From Bacteroidales bacterium (GTDB taxonomy: Bacteria > Bacteroidota > Bacteroidia > Bacteroidales > UBA932): a stretch of 64,000 bases of DNA. A model generated the notes under the pieces. It worked only from the letters and a program-made list of their open reading frames with translations. It had not been told where the DNA came from and ran no database searches. The stretch spans positions 62,001 through 126,000 of the forward strand of contig JAKSJM010000001.1 of NCBI GenBank assembly GCA_024398075.1. Reading direction: 5' to 3'. A program made the translations under genes and the position numbers. Shown here in pieces: positions 1 to 9,243 of this stretch (positions are counted from its first letter, which is position 1; the number at the start of each line of letters is the position of its first letter).

Positions 1-2812
1 GGTCTGCAACAGAGTTGTGCTGGTTCGTCCATGCACTGTTCATGTGGGTAAGACCGTTGTAACCCTGTCCGAGGAGGTTGTAGTTGAGGACCTTGTTTCC
101 GTAAGAACCGTTGATGAATACACCGAAGTCGAAGTTCCTGTAGCGGAAACTGTTCTGCCAGCCGAATGTGAACTTAGGAAGTGGTGAGCCGATGTTTGTA
201 CGGTCGTTCTCGTTGATGACGCCATCCTTGTTTACATCCTTGAACTTCACGTCACCAACCCATACTGTTGTATTTCTGTCGAATACACCATCCTTAGGAT
301 ATTTCTCAGCCTTAGGAGAGTTCATGATGTCGTCAAGGTCTGTGTATACACCCTCGACAACATAGCCATAGAAGCCGTAGAGTGACTCACCTACGTGTGT
401 GGTGCTCACTACATCGCTCCACTGACCGTAACCGATGAGGGCGGCGTTCTTGGTACCATCAAGGGCAACGAGAGTATTCTTGTTGAATGAGATCTGGAAG
501 TTGGTGTCCCAGCTGAAGTTCTTCTTTGAAACTGGGTGGAAGTCGAGGGTGAGCTCAAGACCGCGGTTCATGATGGTACCGTAGTTGCCCTTAGGCGCTG
601 CAAGTACTGAAGAACCGTTACCCTGTGTACCCATATATGAAGGAAGCTGCATGCTCATGAGCATGTCCGATGACTTCTTCTGATAAAGGTCAATGATGAA
701 GTTGTACTTGTCATCAAGGAAACCGAGGTCGAGACCGAAGTTGAACTGCTCCTGCTTCTCCCAACGTACGGCAGTGTTAGGAATGTTGGCTGGACGATAT
801 CCGCTACCGAGTGCTGAAGGCATGGTGCTGATAGCGGCACCCCATGCGTAGCCTCCGATGTTTGAGTTACCTGTCTGACCCCAGCCGAGACGGATCTTGC
901 CGTTTGAGATAGCAAGTGCGTTCTTCACATCCTCGAACCACTTCTCATTGGAGAATCTCCATGATCCTGCGAGTGAGTGGAATCCTGCCCATCTGTTCTC
1001 TGGACCGAAGTTTGATGATCCATCATAACGGAATGTGTAGGTGAGGAGGTATCTGCTGTCATAGTTGTATGTCCAACGTGTGAAGAATGATGCCATTGCT
1101 GCAGAACCGAAACCGAAGCCTACCTTGAAGGTATCAGGGTCACCGAGTGCTACGTTGTGAACGTCATCTGATGAGAGGTTTGTAGAGCTGCCAGAGAGGT
1201 AGTCCCACTTGCTCTCCCAAGCCTCCTGACCTACCATACCGGTGAAGCTGTGCTTTCCGATCTCATTTGCGTAGGTGATGTAGTTCTTGATCTGCCAGAA
1301 AAGATTCGCATTTTTCTGGTAGCTCATTGAGTTTGTATCCTGCTTGTATGCTCCGAGGTCGATCTTTGGACGATAGCGCTCTGCGTCAGAGTTGTTGATG
1401 TCGAAACCGAGCTCAGTGCGGTAGGTGACATGCTTGATAGGAGTAAGCTCTGCGTAGATATTTCCTGTAAGTTTCTGACGCTTGAGGGTATTTGTATTCA
1501 TCATAGCCATAGCAACAGGGTTCTTGGTGCTGGACTGACCCTCGCGGATTACTGTAGAATAGTTTCCGTCTACATCATATACAGGGATATCAGGGAGGGT
1601 GGTAAGTGAGTAGAAGATAATACCCTCACCACCATCTGCGAGCTTAAGGTCATCCATGGTATTTGCGTATGACACGTTGAGACCGAGCTTGAACCAATCC
1701 TTCAGCTTCGCGTCGAGGTTTGTTCTTACACTGAAACGGTTGAAGTTTGAACCGATAATAGTACCTTCCTGGTTCATATAAGAACCTGAAACATAGTACT
1801 GAACTTTTTCGCTACCGCCGGATGCACTTACCTGGTGCTGATGCTGGAGCGCGGTGCGGAACACTTCGTCCTGCCAGTTTGTACCTACACCGAGGAGTGA
1901 AGGATCTGCATAGAATGCACTTGGATTTCCTATTTCGCCAATCTCTACCATTGAGTTATAGAACTCAGCGAACTGACGGAGGTTCATCATGTCGAGACGC
2001 TTGGTCTGACGGCTTACGGCGAACATTCCATCATAGTTGAACTTGGCGTCGCCAGCCTTACCACGCTTGGTGGTGATGAGTACGACACCATTTGCACCCT
2101 GTGCACCGTAGATCGCGGTAGCAGAGGCGTCCTTGAGGATTTCCATGCTTACGATATCGGCTGGGTTGATGGTTGAAAGAGGTGAGATGGTTGAAACCTT
2201 ACCATTTCCGAGTGCGTCACCGAGACCGAAGTCTGCGCCGGAGTTACCGCCGCCCTGTACGATGACACCGTCGATCACGTAGAGAGGCTCTGCATTTGCA
2301 TTGACTGTAGCCTGTCCGCGGACGCGGATAGAAGATGATGAGCCAGGAGCACCTGAGGTCTGCACTGCGGTCACACCGGCAGCACGGCCCTGGAGGGTCT
2401 GGTCGAGAGAGGTGATGACAGAACCCTTGAGGTCTGACTCCTTCATGGATACTGATGATCCAGAGAGGTCACTTCTCTTCATGGTACCGTAACCTACGAC
2501 AACTGACTCGTCGAGAAGCATACGGTCCTCTTTGAGGGTGACATTGTAGACGTTGTCTGCACCGACTACGATCTCAACGGTCGTGTAGCCGATGGAAGAC
2601 ACCTCAAGTGTCGCCCCTACCTTTACGGTGATGGAATAATTTCCATCCAAATCGGTAATGGCACCATTTGTTGTGCCTTTCTCGATGACACTGGCTCCGA
2701 TAACCGGTCCGATCTCGTCGATGACCACACCCTTAACGGTCTTTGTGGTCTGCGCGAGAAGCGACAGGCTGCAGAACAGCATCATCAAACAAGAAAATAA
2801 CTTGCTTTTCAT
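1..2812 (-). CDS. SusC/RagA-family TonB-dependent outer-membrane receptor, partial (C-terminus off the left edge)
   Basis: The reading frame opens at the ATG at 2812-2810 and stays open for 937 codons to the window edge, so the end of the beta-barrel is missing. It begins with a signal peptide (MKSKLFSCLMM..., ending SLLAQ). A carboxypeptidase-regulatory-like domain follows (VKGVVIDEIGPVIGASV), then the SusC hallmark VVVGYGTMKRSDLSG, a plug domain (VRGQATVN, YVIDGVIVQGG, ILKDASATAIYGAQGANG, VLITTKRG) and barrel strands. SusC proteins import oligosaccharides across the outer membrane with a SusD lid and TonB energy. The gene lies 25 bases downstream of the GH5-CE7 gene on the same strand. The SusD partner is expected beyond the left edge. 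The substrate is inferred from the neighbours to be an acetylated hemicellulose such as mannan. Confidence 0.95.
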   Translation of the reverse strand, partial: MKSKLFSCLMMLFCSLSLLAQTTKTVKGVVIDEIGPVIGASVIEKGTTNGAITDLDGNYSITVKVGATLEVSSIGYTTVEIVVGADNVYNVTLKEDRMLLDESVVVGYGTMKRSDLSGSSVSMKESDLKGSVITSLDQTLQGRAAGVTAVQTSGAPGSSSSIRVRGQATVNANAEPLYVIDGVIVQGGGNSGADFGLGDALGNGKVSTISPLSTINPADIVSMEILKDASATAIYGAQGANGVVLITTKRGKAGDAKFNYDGMFAVSRQTKRLDMMNLRQFAEFYNSMVEIGEIGNPSAFYADPSLLGVGTNWQDEVFRTALQHQHQVSASGGSEKVQYYVSGSYMNQEGTIIGSNFNRFSVRTNLDAKLKDWFKLGLNVSYANTMDDLKLADGGEGIIFYSLTTLPDIPVYDVDGNYSTVIREGQSSTKNPVAMAMMNTNTLKRQKLTGNIYAELTPIKHVTYRTELGFDINNSDAERYRPKIDLGAYKQDTNSMSYQKNANLFWQIKNYITYANEIGKHSFTGMVGQEAWESKWDYLSGSSTNLSSDDVHNVALGDPDTFKVGFGFGSAAMASFFTRWTYNYDSRYLLTYTFRYDGSSNFGPENRWAGFHSLAGSWRFSNEKWFEDVKNALAISNGKIRLGWGQTGNSNIGGYAWGAAISTMPSALGSGYRPANIPNTAVRWEKQEQFNFGLDLGFLDDKYNFIIDLYQKKSSDMLMSMQLPSYMGTQGNGSSVLAAPKGNYGTIMNRGLELTLDFHPVSKKNFSWDTNFQISFNKNTLVALDGTKNAALIGYGQWSDVVSTTHVGESLYGFYGYVVEGVYTDLDDIMNSPKAEKYPKDGVFDRNTTVWVGDVKFKDVNKDGVINENDRTNIGSPLPKFTFGWQNSFRYRNFDFGVFINGSYGNKVLNYNLLGQGYNGLTHMNSAWTNQHNSVAD

Positions 2813-2837
2813 TGTTACTGATTCTTTGGGTTAATAA

Positions 2838-5279
2838 TTAATTGTTATTAATAATTGTTTGGTATATTGTCTTAAACCATTCATTTCTAGCTTCTTTCCA
2901 TGCGTCTATTTCCCACATTCCGTGTCCGCAGGTAGGTACACACATGTACTGCTTCTCTCCCGTTACCATGTTATATCCTGCGAAGTTTGTGTGCGGAGGA
3001 CAGGTAGGGTCCTGAAGACCAAATGCCATGAACACTGGACACTTGATCCTGTCTGTAAAGTTCTTGACGTCAAAGTATGATAGGGTAGTGTAGAGCGCGT
3101 CTCTGTCGAGACCATCCTTATCTGCCTGCTCAAACATCTCCCACATTGGCCACCAGACTATCTTTGCGTAGTCCTCGTAGTCGCTTAGGAATGGGACTGC
3201 AGGGGCAATGGCCTTGATGCGCTGGTCAAGCGAAGCGGCGATCCAAGTAAGCGCGCCTCCTTGGCTCTCGCCGAGTGCATAGAGCCTCTCAGCATCGCAG
3301 CCTGGGCGGGAAGCGACGAAATCCACGGCGCGTACAGCGTCGCAGAATGCTCCCTTATAGTAGAATGTGTCCTTCGACTTCAGACCACGGTCTATCCATC
3401 TGGCTTCGGGCTCCCTGAAGATGCCCTGCCCGCGTACGCTCACGAGGAACTGGATGGTCTCCGGATCTGACCCACCCCAGTATGGGTAGACGTCTGCTCC
3501 ATACCCCATATATTCTATATAAGCAGGGTATTTGCCTTCCTTGGCAGGCTCTGCAAGTATGCCGCCAATGGTTACGCCGTCGATGCTCTTCATCTCCACG
3601 CGGTAGACGTTTCGCTCCGCTGTGCTGCGCTCTGGCATGAGTGTGAGCTTCGCTGACATAGGGACAGCGGCGAGCTCAGCGAGGTTTTCTTCCCAGAAAG
3701 CGTCGAAATCAGGCTGCTTGCTCTGTTCTGACACGATTTCCTCTGGACGTACGCCAATGTTGAAGTCCTTCACATTTTTGCCATCTACGCTCACGCTGGC
3801 CATGTAGAAACCAGGGACAAGCTCTGTGGCGAACTCTTCGATGCTGTGCTCACCAGCCTTCAGGACTATGTTTTTCGTAACAATGGCGGCAGTGTCCTTC
3901 TGCCCCATGAGCGAAGTGTCCTTGACAAATGCAACGGCCACTTCTGCTTTCTTGTCCTTAGGGCAGACAAGGTCAATCTTCACATATGGAGTGCTGTCGG
4001 TGAAAAGCCAGTCATGCTCCAAGACCACTTTCGCAGTTACCTGCTCAGAAAGCCTTCTGTTCGCGTCCTTTATGATGGCAATGGTCGAGGCATCGGACAT
4101 GTATACAGAGTTCAGCCCCTGCTCCTCCTGAGATGGGTCTCCGCAGTAGTCGTCGCCCTGCTCCCAATAGATATGTCCTGGAGTCTGCTTCGCGAGACCA
4201 CCCCAGCCCCAGAAATTGCATCCTAGAAGCGCTCCGCCCTCTGCCGCTGATTTCACGACTCTGTCGAAGATGTGGCTGTAGTATGCGTCGCGCGCTGTCG
4301 TCGCGCTTCCTTTTTCAAACTTGAAACCGTCTCTTGGGAAACCGAACTCCTCGATGACGACCTTCTTTCCGAGCTTTTCTGCTACACGGACGTGCTTGTC
4401 AATGTACTCGTCAGTCTTCCTGATGGCATTGTCGAGGTCCTCAATGATGCTGTCCTTCGATGCCCAGCTCCAGTTGAATGGCCAGATGTGGATGGTGATG
4501 TAGTCTACAGATGGACATTCTGCCACTTTCTTGTAGAGATCCATTGATTCTTCGCATCCCATCTCTCCCTCGTTTCCCGATGAAACCATATGATTTGGGT
4601 CAATGGACTTGATGAGCTTTGCAGACTTCTCGATGAAGGCAACGAAAGCATCCTGTGTGGCAGGGTCGCTGCTAAAGCATCTAGGCTCATTTGCCACCTG
4701 CCATGAGTAGATGGCGTCTGATGACTTGAATCTATCTACGATGAAGCGGATATGGTCGAAATACAGTTCCTGTGCTTTTTCGTTTGTGATGAACTGTCTT
4801 ACGAACTCCATGTAGGCGGTGTATCCGTCCTTTCTGGTGTTTGGCGTGGTGCCTGCTCCAGCCCACTCGAGGTAGGTTCCGTAGCCACCTGACCACTCCC
4901 ACGCATTGTTCAGGTAAAGAACAGCCTTCATGTCTCGCTTCTCCAGCTCGTCGAGGAATGTACCGATGCCTGCGAGGAGGTTCTCGTCATAAACTCCTGG
5001 AGCGGAATGAAGCACTGGAGATATCTTCACGTCGACTCCGTCTGGGCCGTCTGCTCCGAGGAGCACTCTTAGGTTTGTTATGCCAATGGATTTGAGCGAA
5101 TCAAGCTCTGAAGTGAGTCTGTCGGCGTTTCCGCCTACAGTATCACTTGCTAGAATAGGACCATACCAGAAGTTTGTGCCGACGAAATAGTCAGGCAGCG
5201 CTTGCGTCGGCTTGCATGCTGCAAGTCCAAGAGTGATGAAGAGCACGATGGCTCTTGTGAATAAATGAAATGTGCGCAC
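2838..5279 (-). CDS. Secreted GH5 endo-mannanase fused to a CE7 acetylesterase
   Basis: An 813-residue lipoprotein (lipobox LAAC, Cys22) with two catalytic domains. Residues about 30-410 are a GH5 domain of the beta-mannanase type: WQVANEPRC carries the acid/base Glu198 and VVIEEFG the nucleophile Glu311, and the stretch around LYLNNAWEWSGGYGTYLEWAG (residues 121-141) is typical of bacterial GH5_7 mannanases. Residues about 415-510 form a beta-rich linker. Residues about 520-810 are a CE7 alpha/beta-hydrolase with RGQ (616-618), GESQGG (Ser672 nucleophile), Asp757 and His786. CE7 enzymes remove acetyl groups, so one secreted protein could deacetylate and cut acetylated mannan. The usual CE7 His-Glu pair reads HGMWE here. 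The gene sits between the AraC gene and SusC, with its own promoter at 5302-5309. Confidence 0.9.
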   Translation of the reverse strand: MRTFHLFTRAIVLFITLGLAACKPTQALPDYFVGTNFWYGPILASDTVGGNADRLTSELDSLKSIGITNLRVLLGADGPDGVDVKISPVLHSAPGVYDENLLAGIGTFLDELEKRDMKAVLYLNNAWEWSGGYGTYLEWAGAGTTPNTRKDGYTAYMEFVRQFITNEKAQELYFDHIRFIVDRFKSSDAIYSWQVANEPRCFSSDPATQDAFVAFIEKSAKLIKSIDPNHMVSSGNEGEMGCEESMDLYKKVAECPSVDYITIHIWPFNWSWASKDSIIEDLDNAIRKTDEYIDKHVRVAEKLGKKVVIEEFGFPRDGFKFEKGSATTARDAYYSHIFDRVVKSAAEGGALLGCNFWGWGGLAKQTPGHIYWEQGDDYCGDPSQEEQGLNSVYMSDASTIAIIKDANRRLSEQVTAKVVLEHDWLFTDSTPYVKIDLVCPKDKKAEVAVAFVKDTSLMGQKDTAAIVTKNIVLKAGEHSIEEFATELVPGFYMASVSVDGKNVKDFNIGVRPEEIVSEQSKQPDFDAFWEENLAELAAVPMSAKLTLMPERSTAERNVYRVEMKSIDGVTIGGILAEPAKEGKYPAYIEYMGYGADVYPYWGGSDPETIQFLVSVRGQGIFREPEARWIDRGLKSKDTFYYKGAFCDAVRAVDFVASRPGCDAERLYALGESQGGALTWIAASLDQRIKAIAPAVPFLSDYEDYAKIVWWPMWEMFEQADKDGLDRDALYTTLSYFDVKNFTDRIKCPVFMAFGLQDPTCPPHTNFAGYNMVTGEKQYMCVPTCGHGMWEIDAWKEARNEWFKTIYQTIINNN

Positions 5280-5301
5280 TTATGTGGTTAGTTAACTGAT
5301 G

Positions 5302-5309
5302 CAAATTTA
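5302..5309 (-). promoter_or_regulatory. Putative -7 element for the GH5-CE7/SusC operon
   Basis: Read on the minus strand this is TAAATTTG, a full match to the Bacteroidota -7 pattern TAnnTTTG. It would start transcription near 5296, leaving a leader of about 17 bases before the ATG at 5279. I see no good -33 TTTG at the expected distance, so this may be an activator-dependent promoter. Confidence 0.5.
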
Positions 5310-5345
5310 GAGCATAGCTAATCTTAAAACCACTACTTTTTTTAC

Positions 5346-5367
5346 CAATGATGCAAAAAAATCATTT
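5346..5367. promoter_or_regulatory. Inverted repeat, candidate operator
   Basis: AATGAT (5347-5352) and ATCATT (5361-5366) form an inverted repeat about 40 bases upstream of the -7 element at 5302-5309 and directly after the AraC-type gene. The position suits binding by the adjacent AraC regulator. AraC proteins more often bind direct repeats, and there is no T-tract to suggest a terminator. Confidence 0.3.
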
Positions 5368-5373
5368 GTTTGA

Positions 5374-6249
5374 TTAAATAATGACTTTGTTTTTGCGATA
5401 AAGAGCGCGAAACTCTTTCGGAGACATGCCCTTCTTGCCCTTGAAGATTCTGTTGAAGTTCGAGAGGTTGTTGAATCCGCAGTTATAGCAGATTTCTGAT
5501 ATGTTCTGGGTGGAATCCACAAGCGCTCTTGCCGCCACTCCGAGGCGTATGTCTGTTATGTACGAAGTCAGTGTCTTATGTGTGCGCTGCTTGAAAAAAC
5601 GACTGAATGAGGACGGACTCATGCCTATGAGATCTGACAATAGTTCGAGTGACAAATCTTCGGCGTAATGGTCGTTGATATACTGCTTCACAGTCTTGAT
5701 TCTGCGGCTTTCCTGATCCCTTGATGTTTTTGCGAAAGAGCTGCTGGCCAGTTCTTTATAGTCTCCTCTTGAGAGGTCATATAGTATCTTGAACATTTCG
5801 AGAACCTGCATGAATCCGTCTTTTTCATGCGTCACGGTGTCGAGCTCAGAATAGACTCTCATGATGGTTTCCATGGAGAATGCTATGCCGTGCTCGGCAC
5901 TTGCGAGCATCTTCATTATGGAGGCAAACTGGTTCTTGTCGATGAAGCTGGCTGTAAGAAGCTCTTTCGGGAACTGGATTGTGATCTCCCTGATGTCCTT
6001 GGACTCGCAGTTTCCCTGCTCCCATACATGCTCAAGCTCTTCGCCGCCGATGAGGACAAGGTCGTAGTCTCCGATTTCCTCTACGTTGTCTCCTACGATG
6101 CGTCTTACCCCTCTTGCGTTCTGAACAAAGTTAAGTTCGAACTCTTTGTGCCTGTGGATGGGGTATGTAAAAGAACTTTTATGCCTCTCAGCGATGTCGA
6201 AACAGTCTCTTTCTGAGAGCTGTGAGATTTCGTAAAGTACTTCTGACAT
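5374..6249 (-). CDS. AraC-family transcriptional regulator with N-terminal cupin domain
   Basis: I place the start at the ATG at 6249 (291 residues). A GTG at 6351 would add 34 residues, but a -7 promoter match at 6273-6280 lies inside that extension, so the longer form is unlikely. Residues about 20-110 look like an AraC-type cupin sensor (YPIHRHKEFELN, VRRIVGDNVEEIGDYDLVLI). Residues about 190-285 are the double helix-turn-helix domain (LSLELLSDLIGMSPSSFSRF, then ISEICYNCGFNNLSNFNRIF and the closing MSPKEFRALYR). It lies between the GH5-CE7/SusC genes and the divergent GH31/CE20 genes and probably controls both arms in response to a sugar. Confidence 0.9.
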   Translation of the reverse strand: MSEVLYEISQLSERDCFDIAERHKSSFTYPIHRHKEFELNFVQNARGVRRIVGDNVEEIGDYDLVLIGGEELEHVWEQGNCESKDIREITIQFPKELLTASFIDKNQFASIMKMLASAEHGIAFSMETIMRVYSELDTVTHEKDGFMQVLEMFKILYDLSRGDYKELASSSFAKTSRDQESRRIKTVKQYINDHYAEDLSLELLSDLIGMSPSSFSRFFKQRTHKTLTSYITDIRLGVAARALVDSTQNISEICYNCGFNNLSNFNRIFKGKKGMSPKEFRALYRKNKVII

Positions 6250-6272
6250 GTCATTTAGTTTTGTGTTCGGGT

Positions 6273-6280
6273 CAAATGTA
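6273..6280 (-). promoter_or_regulatory. Putative -7 element for the AraC gene
   Basis: On the minus strand this reads TACATTTG, matching TAnnTTTG. It predicts a transcript start near 6267, about 18 bases before the chosen ATG at 6249. It is the main evidence against the upstream GTG start at 6351. No convincing -33 box is seen. Confidence 0.5.
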
Positions 6281-6375
6281 AGAAAAGTTAATAAATTATA
6301 ATACTTTTTTGTCACTTTTTCACTAAGAAATGCTAAAGTCTTTGTTCTCACTATGCTTAATCCTAGCGATTTTTT

Positions 6376-6383
6376 TATATTTG
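6376..6383 (+). promoter_or_regulatory. Putative -7 element for the GH31-CE20 gene pair
   Basis: TATATTTG matches TAnnTTTG. TATG at 6352-6355, 20 bases upstream, is a three-of-four match to the -33 TTTG. The leader to the ATG at 6429 would be about 40 bases. Confidence 0.5.
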
Positions 6384-6428
6384 TGATGTACTAATAATAT
6401 ATCATTCGGTACAATTTTAACTAACCAG

Positions 6429-9230
6429 ATGAACACTTTTTCCAAGTTTTTTCTCTTTTCTGCAGTGGCTGTCTCTATAGCCTCTTGCAATTCCAAAGAT
6501 GAAGTGGTCGTGACGACTGCAGACGGTACTAAGGTGGCTGTGCAGATGTATACGGAAAACATTGCACATGTGAGGGCTGTGCCTGCCGGAGCCAGATTCT
6601 CCACCAAGGAGTCACTTTCCGCTTTGCCCACTAAAGTCAAGGTGAAGGCCGAGGTCATAAAAGATCACGAAAGCGTAGTAATTAAGACTGAGGCTTTGAT
6701 GGTAAGTGTCTCAAAATTAGATGGTAAGGTGTCTTTCTTCCGTCCAGACGGCACGCCTGTTTCCTCCGAATATTCAAGATCTTTCCAGCCTGTCGAAGTA
6801 GAAGGTGACAAGGGGTGGACGGTGCGCCAGGTCTTTGAGACTTCAGAGGACGAAGGTTTCTATGGACTCGGCCAGCATCAGGCAGATGAGTGGAATTACA
6901 GGGGCAAAAATGAAGAGCTATATCAGTATAATACAAAGATTTCTGTGCCTTTCGTTGTGTCTAGCAAGGGCTATGGTATCCTCTGGGATAGCTATTCTCT
7001 ATGTCGTTGGGGAGATCCTCGCGACTATGCTCAGCTTGGCGATGTTTTCACCCTTCGCGACAAGGATGGCGCGGAAGGAGCCATTACCGGCACTTATACT
7101 CCAGCCACTGGCGAGTCTTTAGTTAGGCGTGAAGCGTCTCTCTGCCAGGAGTATCTCATCACTCCTGATTGTGAGAGGGTTTACGGAGCCCCTGAAGATT
7201 TCGAGTTCTCTGGTTCCAAGGTTCTTTACGAAGGAAGCCTTGAACCTTCTGAGACTGGTACATATCGCTTCCTTCTTTATTATGCCGGATATACCAAGGT
7301 GTATGTGGATGGAAATGAGGTGGTTCCGGAAATTTGGCGCACAGCGTGGAACCCAAACAGCCACAAGTTCGCAGTAGAACTGGAGGCTGGAAAAAAAGCT
7401 GATCTTCGTATCGAGTGGGTTCCAGACGGCTCTGTATCATACTGTGGTCTGAGGGTGCTCAGCCCAGTTCCAGAAGAGGAGCAGAACAGAATGTCATGGT
7501 GGGGGGAGATGCAGCAGCAGATTGACTATTATTTCATCGCTGGACAGTCGATGGACGATGCTATCAGTGGATATAGAACCATTACTGGAAAGGCGCAGAT
7601 CATGCCTAAATGGGCAATGGGTTACTGGCAGTGCCGAGAGCGCTATCGCACTCAGGATGAGCTGCTTCAGACGCTGAAGGAGATGCGCGAAAGGCACATT
7701 CCTGTCGATAACATTGTCCAGGACTGGCAGTACTGGGAGGACGATGCATGGGGAAGCCATGAGTTCGATAAGACCCGTTATCCTGATCCTAAGGCCATGG
7801 TGGATTCCATCCATGCGATGAACGCCCATTTCATGATAAGTGTTTGGCCGAAGTTCTATCCAGGCACCGAGCATTTCGATGAACTTAACGAAAAGGGATG
7901 GATATATCAGACTGCGCTTCGCGATAGCGTGGAAGATTGGCTGGGATATCAGCAGTCATTCTATGACGCTTACGCAGATGGCGCCAGAAAGCTTTTCTGG
8001 AAGCAGATGGACGAGCATCTCTTCACTCTTGGTGTCGATGCATGGTGGATGGATGCCAGTGAGCCAAACATCCATGACTGCACCGATATGGATTACAGGA
8101 AGGCTATGTGTGGCCCGACAGCATTGGGCACATCTACTGAATATTTCAATGCATACGCGCTCATGAACGCACAGGCTATCTATGACGGGCAGCGCAGCGT
8201 AGCGCCAGATCAGCGCGTGTTCCTGCTTACTAGAAATGGTTTCGCGGGCTTGCAGCGCTATTCAACCTCTTCTTGGAGTGGCGATATCGGCACTCGCTGG
8301 GAGGATATGAAGACGCAGATCTCTGCCGGCCTGAATTACTCCCTTAGCGGTATCCCTTACTGGTGCCAGGACATCGGTGGATTCAGCGTGGAGAATCGCT
8401 ATATGGCGGCTGCGGGCAAGGATGACAATGATCCAGACCTCAAGGAGTGGCGCGAGCTTCAGGCTCGCTGGCACGAGTGGGGCGTTTACTGCCCACTCTA
8501 CCGCTCGCATGGCCAGTGGCCAAACAGAGAATTCTGGTACATTGCCCCAGAAGGCAGCCCTGCATATGAGGCCATGCTTGCGACAGACCGCACTCGTTAC
8601 GAGCTTATGCCTTATATTTATACACTCGCTTCGCGCACATGGTTTGAAGATTATACCATCATGCGCGCTCTGGTGATGGACTGGCCAAATGACGCAGTAG
8701 CACGCGAGATTTCAGATGAGTTCATGCTTGGCGAGGCACTTCTCGTGGCGCCTGTATACGAGTATGGAGTACGTAGCCGCGAGGTTTATCTGCCTGCTGG
8801 CACTTGGTATGAGGTCCATTCTGGTAAGGTGTACACATCTGCTGGGGAGTGGTATGACGTGCCTGCCCCATTTGAGTATTGCCCAGTATTCGCGAAGGGA
8901 GGTAGCATCATCCCTCATGGACCTGCCATCGAGTACACGGCGCAGCCACAGGATGGCTCGCTCGACGTGTACGTCTATTCCGGCGCCGATGCGGAATTCT
9001 CTCTGTATGAGGATGATGGCATCAGCTATGGCTATGAGAGGGGAGAGTGCAGCAGGGTGCCAATGTTCTGGAACGACTCGCAGAAGACCTTTACCGTAGG
9101 AGTGAGAAACGGTGAGTTTGAAGGAGCATTCGCAGAGCGCGAGATCAGGGTACATCTGGTGTCAGGCTCGTCGTCAGACGCTGTGCTCTCTATTGAATAT
9201 GATGGTTCAAATAAAGAAGTAAGGTTTTAA
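6429..9230 (+). CDS. GH31 alpha-xylosidase-like lipoprotein with PA14-like insert
   Basis: A 933-residue lipoprotein (lipobox SIASC, Cys20). After an N-terminal beta domain there is a GH31 entry motif (FYGLGQHQADEWNYRGKN). A PA14-like insert spans about residues 240-350 (VLYEGSLEPSETGTYRFLL, YTKVYVDGNEVV). The GH31 barrel carries the nucleophile Asp542 in WWMDASEPN and the acid/base Asp619 in WSGDIGTRW. DASEPN and the insert are features of alpha-xylosidases such as those of xyloglucan loci, where the enzyme removes terminal xylose from xylogluco-oligosaccharides. Alpha-glucosidase activity cannot be excluded. It is followed after 13 bases by a CE20-type acetylesterase and is divergent from the AraC gene. 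Confidence 0.9.
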   Translation: MNTFSKFFLFSAVAVSIASCNSKDEVVVTTADGTKVAVQMYTENIAHVRAVPAGARFSTKESLSALPTKVKVKAEVIKDHESVVIKTEALMVSVSKLDGKVSFFRPDGTPVSSEYSRSFQPVEVEGDKGWTVRQVFETSEDEGFYGLGQHQADEWNYRGKNEELYQYNTKISVPFVVSSKGYGILWDSYSLCRWGDPRDYAQLGDVFTLRDKDGAEGAITGTYTPATGESLVRREASLCQEYLITPDCERVYGAPEDFEFSGSKVLYEGSLEPSETGTYRFLLYYAGYTKVYVDGNEVVPEIWRTAWNPNSHKFAVELEAGKKADLRIEWVPDGSVSYCGLRVLSPVPEEEQNRMSWWGEMQQQIDYYFIAGQSMDDAISGYRTITGKAQIMPKWAMGYWQCRERYRTQDELLQTLKEMRERHIPVDNIVQDWQYWEDDAWGSHEFDKTRYPDPKAMVDSIHAMNAHFMISVWPKFYPGTEHFDELNEKGWIYQTALRDSVEDWLGYQQSFYDAYADGARKLFWKQMDEHLFTLGVDAWWMDASEPNIHDCTDMDYRKAMCGPTALGTSTEYFNAYALMNAQAIYDGQRSVAPDQRVFLLTRNGFAGLQRYSTSSWSGDIGTRWEDMKTQISAGLNYSLSGIPYWCQDIGGFSVENRYMAAAGKDDNDPDLKEWRELQARWHEWGVYCPLYRSHGQWPNREFWYIAPEGSPAYEAMLATDRTRYELMPYIYTLASRTWFEDYTIMRALVMDWPNDAVAREISDEFMLGEALLVAPVYEYGVRSREVYLPAGTWYEVHSGKVYTSAGEWYDVPAPFEYCPVFAKGGSIIPHGPAIEYTAQPQDGSLDVYVYSGADAEFSLYEDDGISYGYERGECSRVPMFWNDSQKTFTVGVRNGEFEGAFAEREIRVHLVSGSSSDAVLSIEYDGSNKEVRF

Positions 9231-9243
9231 TAATTAATAGTTT

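Noticed and set aside
6250..6351. N-terminal extension of the AraC protein from a GTG at 6351
   Set aside because: A -7 promoter match at 6273-6280 lies inside it, and the extension does not look like part of the cupin domain.
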